6,476 bases of DNA from an uncultured Anaerolineales bacterium (GTDB lineage Bacteria > Chloroflexota > Anaerolineae > Anaerolineales > Villigracilaceae), in assembly GCA_938008865.1 (NCBI GenBank), contig CALLJA010000029.1:1-6476 (forward strand). The letters run 5' to 3'. The translations under genes were made by a program, and so were the position numbers. Below the pieces are notes generated by a model that was given only the letters and a program-made list of their open reading frames with translations, searched no databases and was not told the DNA's origin. Shown here piece by piece: positions 6,016 through 6,476 of the stretch (positions are counted from its first letter, which is position 1; each line of letters begins with the position of its first letter).

Positions 6016-6476
6016 GCCGCCGATTCCTTTTTCTTCTTATCGCCCCCCAGCAGGATGCTGTAGACCGAGAAGATGCCCGCCAGTGGAAAGCCCGCGAAGA
6101 AGATGCCCGAGAGGCGCGTCCCCCACGTCACGGGCTCGCGGACGTCCAGGCCGAAATATTTGCTCGGCTGGAAGGAACATTCCAGCGCATAACTTTCCTC
6201 GTTCGACAGGTTCATGCTGGCGGTCGCGCCCGCGGGCACCCACAGCGGACCGAGTTGGTGATTGGCGCTGTCCTGGTTGACGACGGCCAGCGTGTCGCCC
6301 ACCACAAAGGTCATATCCTGGGGCAGGCCAGGCGGCGCTTCGCCCTGGGCTACACGCTCTGCCGTCCCCGCAGGGATAACTAACTCGATACGGGTGGGTT
6401 CGCGGTTTTCACGTTTGAACAATTGGAAGGCGGCCTCACTCATCACGGCCGCCAGGCCGAATCCGAGCAACAGGGA
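6012..6476 (-). CDS. Membrane-anchored cupredoxin-like protein, 5' end beyond the window
   Basis: The frame is open to the right edge, so the true start is probably outside; at least 154 residues are seen. Numbering from the TTG at 6470, a hydrophobic N-terminal anchor (about 1-17) precedes an extracytoplasmic beta-rich domain (about 25-115). That domain has FVVGDTLAVVNQDSANHQLGP (55-75 region), typical of the cupredoxin strand leading to the first copper-ligand His (His71), and YALECSF with Cys98. A second helix (about 119-142) and the tail GDKKKKESAA place the C-terminus in the cytoplasm. The ligands usually found just after the Cys (His, then Met) are not in the expected places: QPSKYFGL follows. 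Copper binding is therefore uncertain. Its position ahead of SURF1 and CtaA-CtaB suggests a role in copper delivery or electron transfer to the oxidase. Confidence 0.75.
   Translation of the reverse strand, partial: SLLLGFGLAAVMSEAAFQLFKRENREPTRIELVIPAGTAERVAQGEAPPGLPQDMTFVVGDTLAVVNQDSANHQLGPLWVPAGATASMNLSNEESYALECSFQPSKYFGLDVREPVTWGTRLSGIFFAGFPLAGIFSVYSILLGGDKKKKESAA

Noticed and set aside
1..6476. CRISPR array, tRNA or rRNA genes, insertion sequence or integrase
   Set aside because: I saw no regularly spaced repeats, cloverleaf with CCA-type end, rRNA signature, or transposase-like protein anywhere in the window.

Overview
The window reads as bacterial DNA, most likely Chloroflexota (Anaerolineae-like). 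This is an inference from the right-hand gene set: a compact CtaA half fused to CtaB, a SURF1 protein and a membrane-anchored cupredoxin-like protein. I know this kind of aerobic-respiration cluster best from that phylum, but no 16S or other phylogenetic marker is present to confirm it.

Layout. Bases 1-136 hold a GC-rich edge with inverted repeats, possibly the first codons of a leftward gene, then an AT-rich leader. Bases 137-2143 (+) encode a complete, AT-rich membrane O-acyltransferase of the OafA type with a C-terminal SGNH domain, which probably acylates a surface glycan. Bases 2258-2863 (+) hold a gene of unknown function that looks broken. It has a strong ribosome binding site and a beta-rich N-terminal domain, but the frame is lost near a 9-bp direct repeat and regained at an A5 run before three membrane helices. 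Bases 2940-3872 (+) encode an intact 310-residue protein of unknown function with a C-terminal coiled coil and membrane segment. From 3956 to the right edge, three GC-rich genes run leftward: cupredoxin-like protein (cut by the edge), SURF1, then the CtaA-CtaB fusion. Both junctions are 4-base ATGA overlaps.

How the genes work together. The leftward operon is a maturation module for an aa3-type haem-copper oxidase. The CtaB domain farnesylates haem B to haem O, the CtaA half would oxidise haem O to haem A, SURF1 helps insert haem A into subunit I, and the cupredoxin-like protein may serve copper handling or electron transfer. The oxidase subunits themselves are not in the window. The rightward genes have no visible link to respiration and show a different base composition, so they look like an accessory stretch converging on the core operon. 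The points most worth a second look are the compact CtaA-CtaB fusion, the repeat-associated frame disruption and the unknown 310-residue protein.
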